5,114 nucleotides of DNA from an uncultured Gemmatimonadota bacterium. Lineage in GTDB: Bacteria > Gemmatimonadota > Gemmatimonadetes > Gemmatimonadales > GWC2-71-9. Numbering within the stretch: position 1 is the first letter of the stretch; each line of letters opens with the position of its first letter. Of the stretch, positions 4,915 to 5,114 are shown piece by piece. The notes beneath the pieces were generated by a model that did not search any database, was not told where the DNA came from, and saw only the letters and a program-made list of their open reading frames with translations. The DNA is taken from contig CAMLLJ010000193.1 in assembly GCA_946480845.1 (NCBI GenBank), positions 1 through 5,114 of the forward strand, in the 5' to 3' direction. Both the position numbers and the translations under genes were made by a program.

Positions 4915-5114
4915 CTACGCGCCAGTGGCGCGCCGGAGGCGGTCGAGGGAGGCGTCGCGGCCCACCACGGCGAGCAGCTCGTTGACCGGCTCGGAGACGG
5001 TGGAGCCGGTGAGCGCCACGCGGACGGGCTGCATGGCGTCGCCCAGTTTCGTACCCGAGGACTCGGCGCTGGCCTTGAGCGCATCGAGGATGGCGTCGGC
5101 GTTCCAGCCCGAAG
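4915..5114 (-). CDS. gltX: Glutamyl-tRNA synthetase, C-terminal end (5' truncated by window edge)
   Basis: Sixty-five codons and a TAG stop are visible, with the rest of the gene beyond the right edge. The product charges tRNA(Glu) with glutamate in the cytosol. The visible part is the end of the alpha-helical anticodon-binding domain. It has the family's hallmark GDAMQPVRVALTG (residues 24-36 of the fragment), followed by SEPVNELLAVVGRDASLDRLRRA, which matches the usual ending in which a helix and a Gly-Arg/Lys-Glu/Asp turn precede the last Arg-Leu helix. The frame has no internal start codon giving a long open frame, so a start-to-stop search misses it; an overlapping frame at 4464-5084 is spurious. 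The gene ends 26 bases before the acidic-protein start. The catalytic HIGH and KMSKS motifs would be outside the window. The alternative, glutaminyl-tRNA synthetase, has a different C-terminal beta-barrel and does not fit. Confidence 0.92.
   Translation of the reverse strand, partial: SGWNADAILDALKASAESSGTKLGDAMQPVRVALTGSTVSEPVNELLAVVGRDASLDRLRRATGA

Noticed and set aside
4464..5084. 206-codon minus-strand frame spanning gltX and the acidic gene
   Set aside because: It is out of frame with both. The correct gltX frame is open to the window edge and gives the conserved C-terminus ending at 4915.
1..5114. Search by eye for tRNA, CRISPR repeats, insertion-sequence ends or long inverted repeats
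   Set aside because: Nothing was found. Coding density is near total and no repeated spacer pattern, terminal inverted repeat or tRNA-like cloverleaf stood out; a covariance-model scan was not possible.

Overview
The window is 5.1 kb of very GC-rich, gene-dense bacterial chromosome with almost no non-coding DNA. Six plus-strand genes run head-to-tail from the left edge to about 4276, and every junction is an overlap. Two minus-strand genes enter from the right. High GC, strong G/C preference at third codon positions, alternative GTG/TTG starts and a TonB-type envelope anchor suggest a GC-rich Gram-negative. Gemmatimonadota is my best guess from general resemblance, but no marker here proves it. 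I see no mobile element, CRISPR array, tRNA or rRNA.

Left part (1-2367): three recognisable genes. They are the C-terminal end of a DinG/YoaA-type superfamily 2 DNA helicase (cut by the window edge), a 208-aa fumarylacetoacetate hydrolase (FAH) family enzyme with FAHD1-like active-site residues, and a 399-aa fold-type I PLP aminotransferase closest in motif layout to LL-diaminopimelate aminotransferase (DapL). Both junctions are 4-base ATGA stop/start overlaps.

Middle part (2348-4276): three genes of unknown function, all in the same overlapping chain. The first encodes a membrane-anchored protein with a TonB-type N-terminal helix (S-x3-H) and a Pro/Ala-rich spacer, but no TonB C-terminal domain. 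The second encodes a 146-aa cytosolic-looking alpha/beta protein with two hydrophobic-strand/Gly-Gly motifs. The third encodes a 215-aa protein with a clear Sec signal peptide and an HEYLH motif. The anchored and secreted proteins need TTG starts that the usual ATG search misses. This envelope-facing trio is the most interesting part of the window, and its function is unknown.

Right part (4262-5114, minus strand): the last 65 codons of glutamyl-tRNA synthetase (gltX) lie at the edge. After a 26-base gap comes a 208-aa highly acidic protein with two Asp/Glu-rich linkers. Its 3' end overlaps the end of the plus-strand operon by 15 bases, tail to tail. The short gap holds a small GC hairpin followed by TTTATAGT, which could be a weak terminator, a promoter for a leaderless message, or both.

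Functionally, the plus-strand cluster looks like a compact transcription unit mixing DNA repair, small-molecule metabolism and envelope proteins. The overlaps imply coupled translation, but no single pathway clearly unites all six genes.
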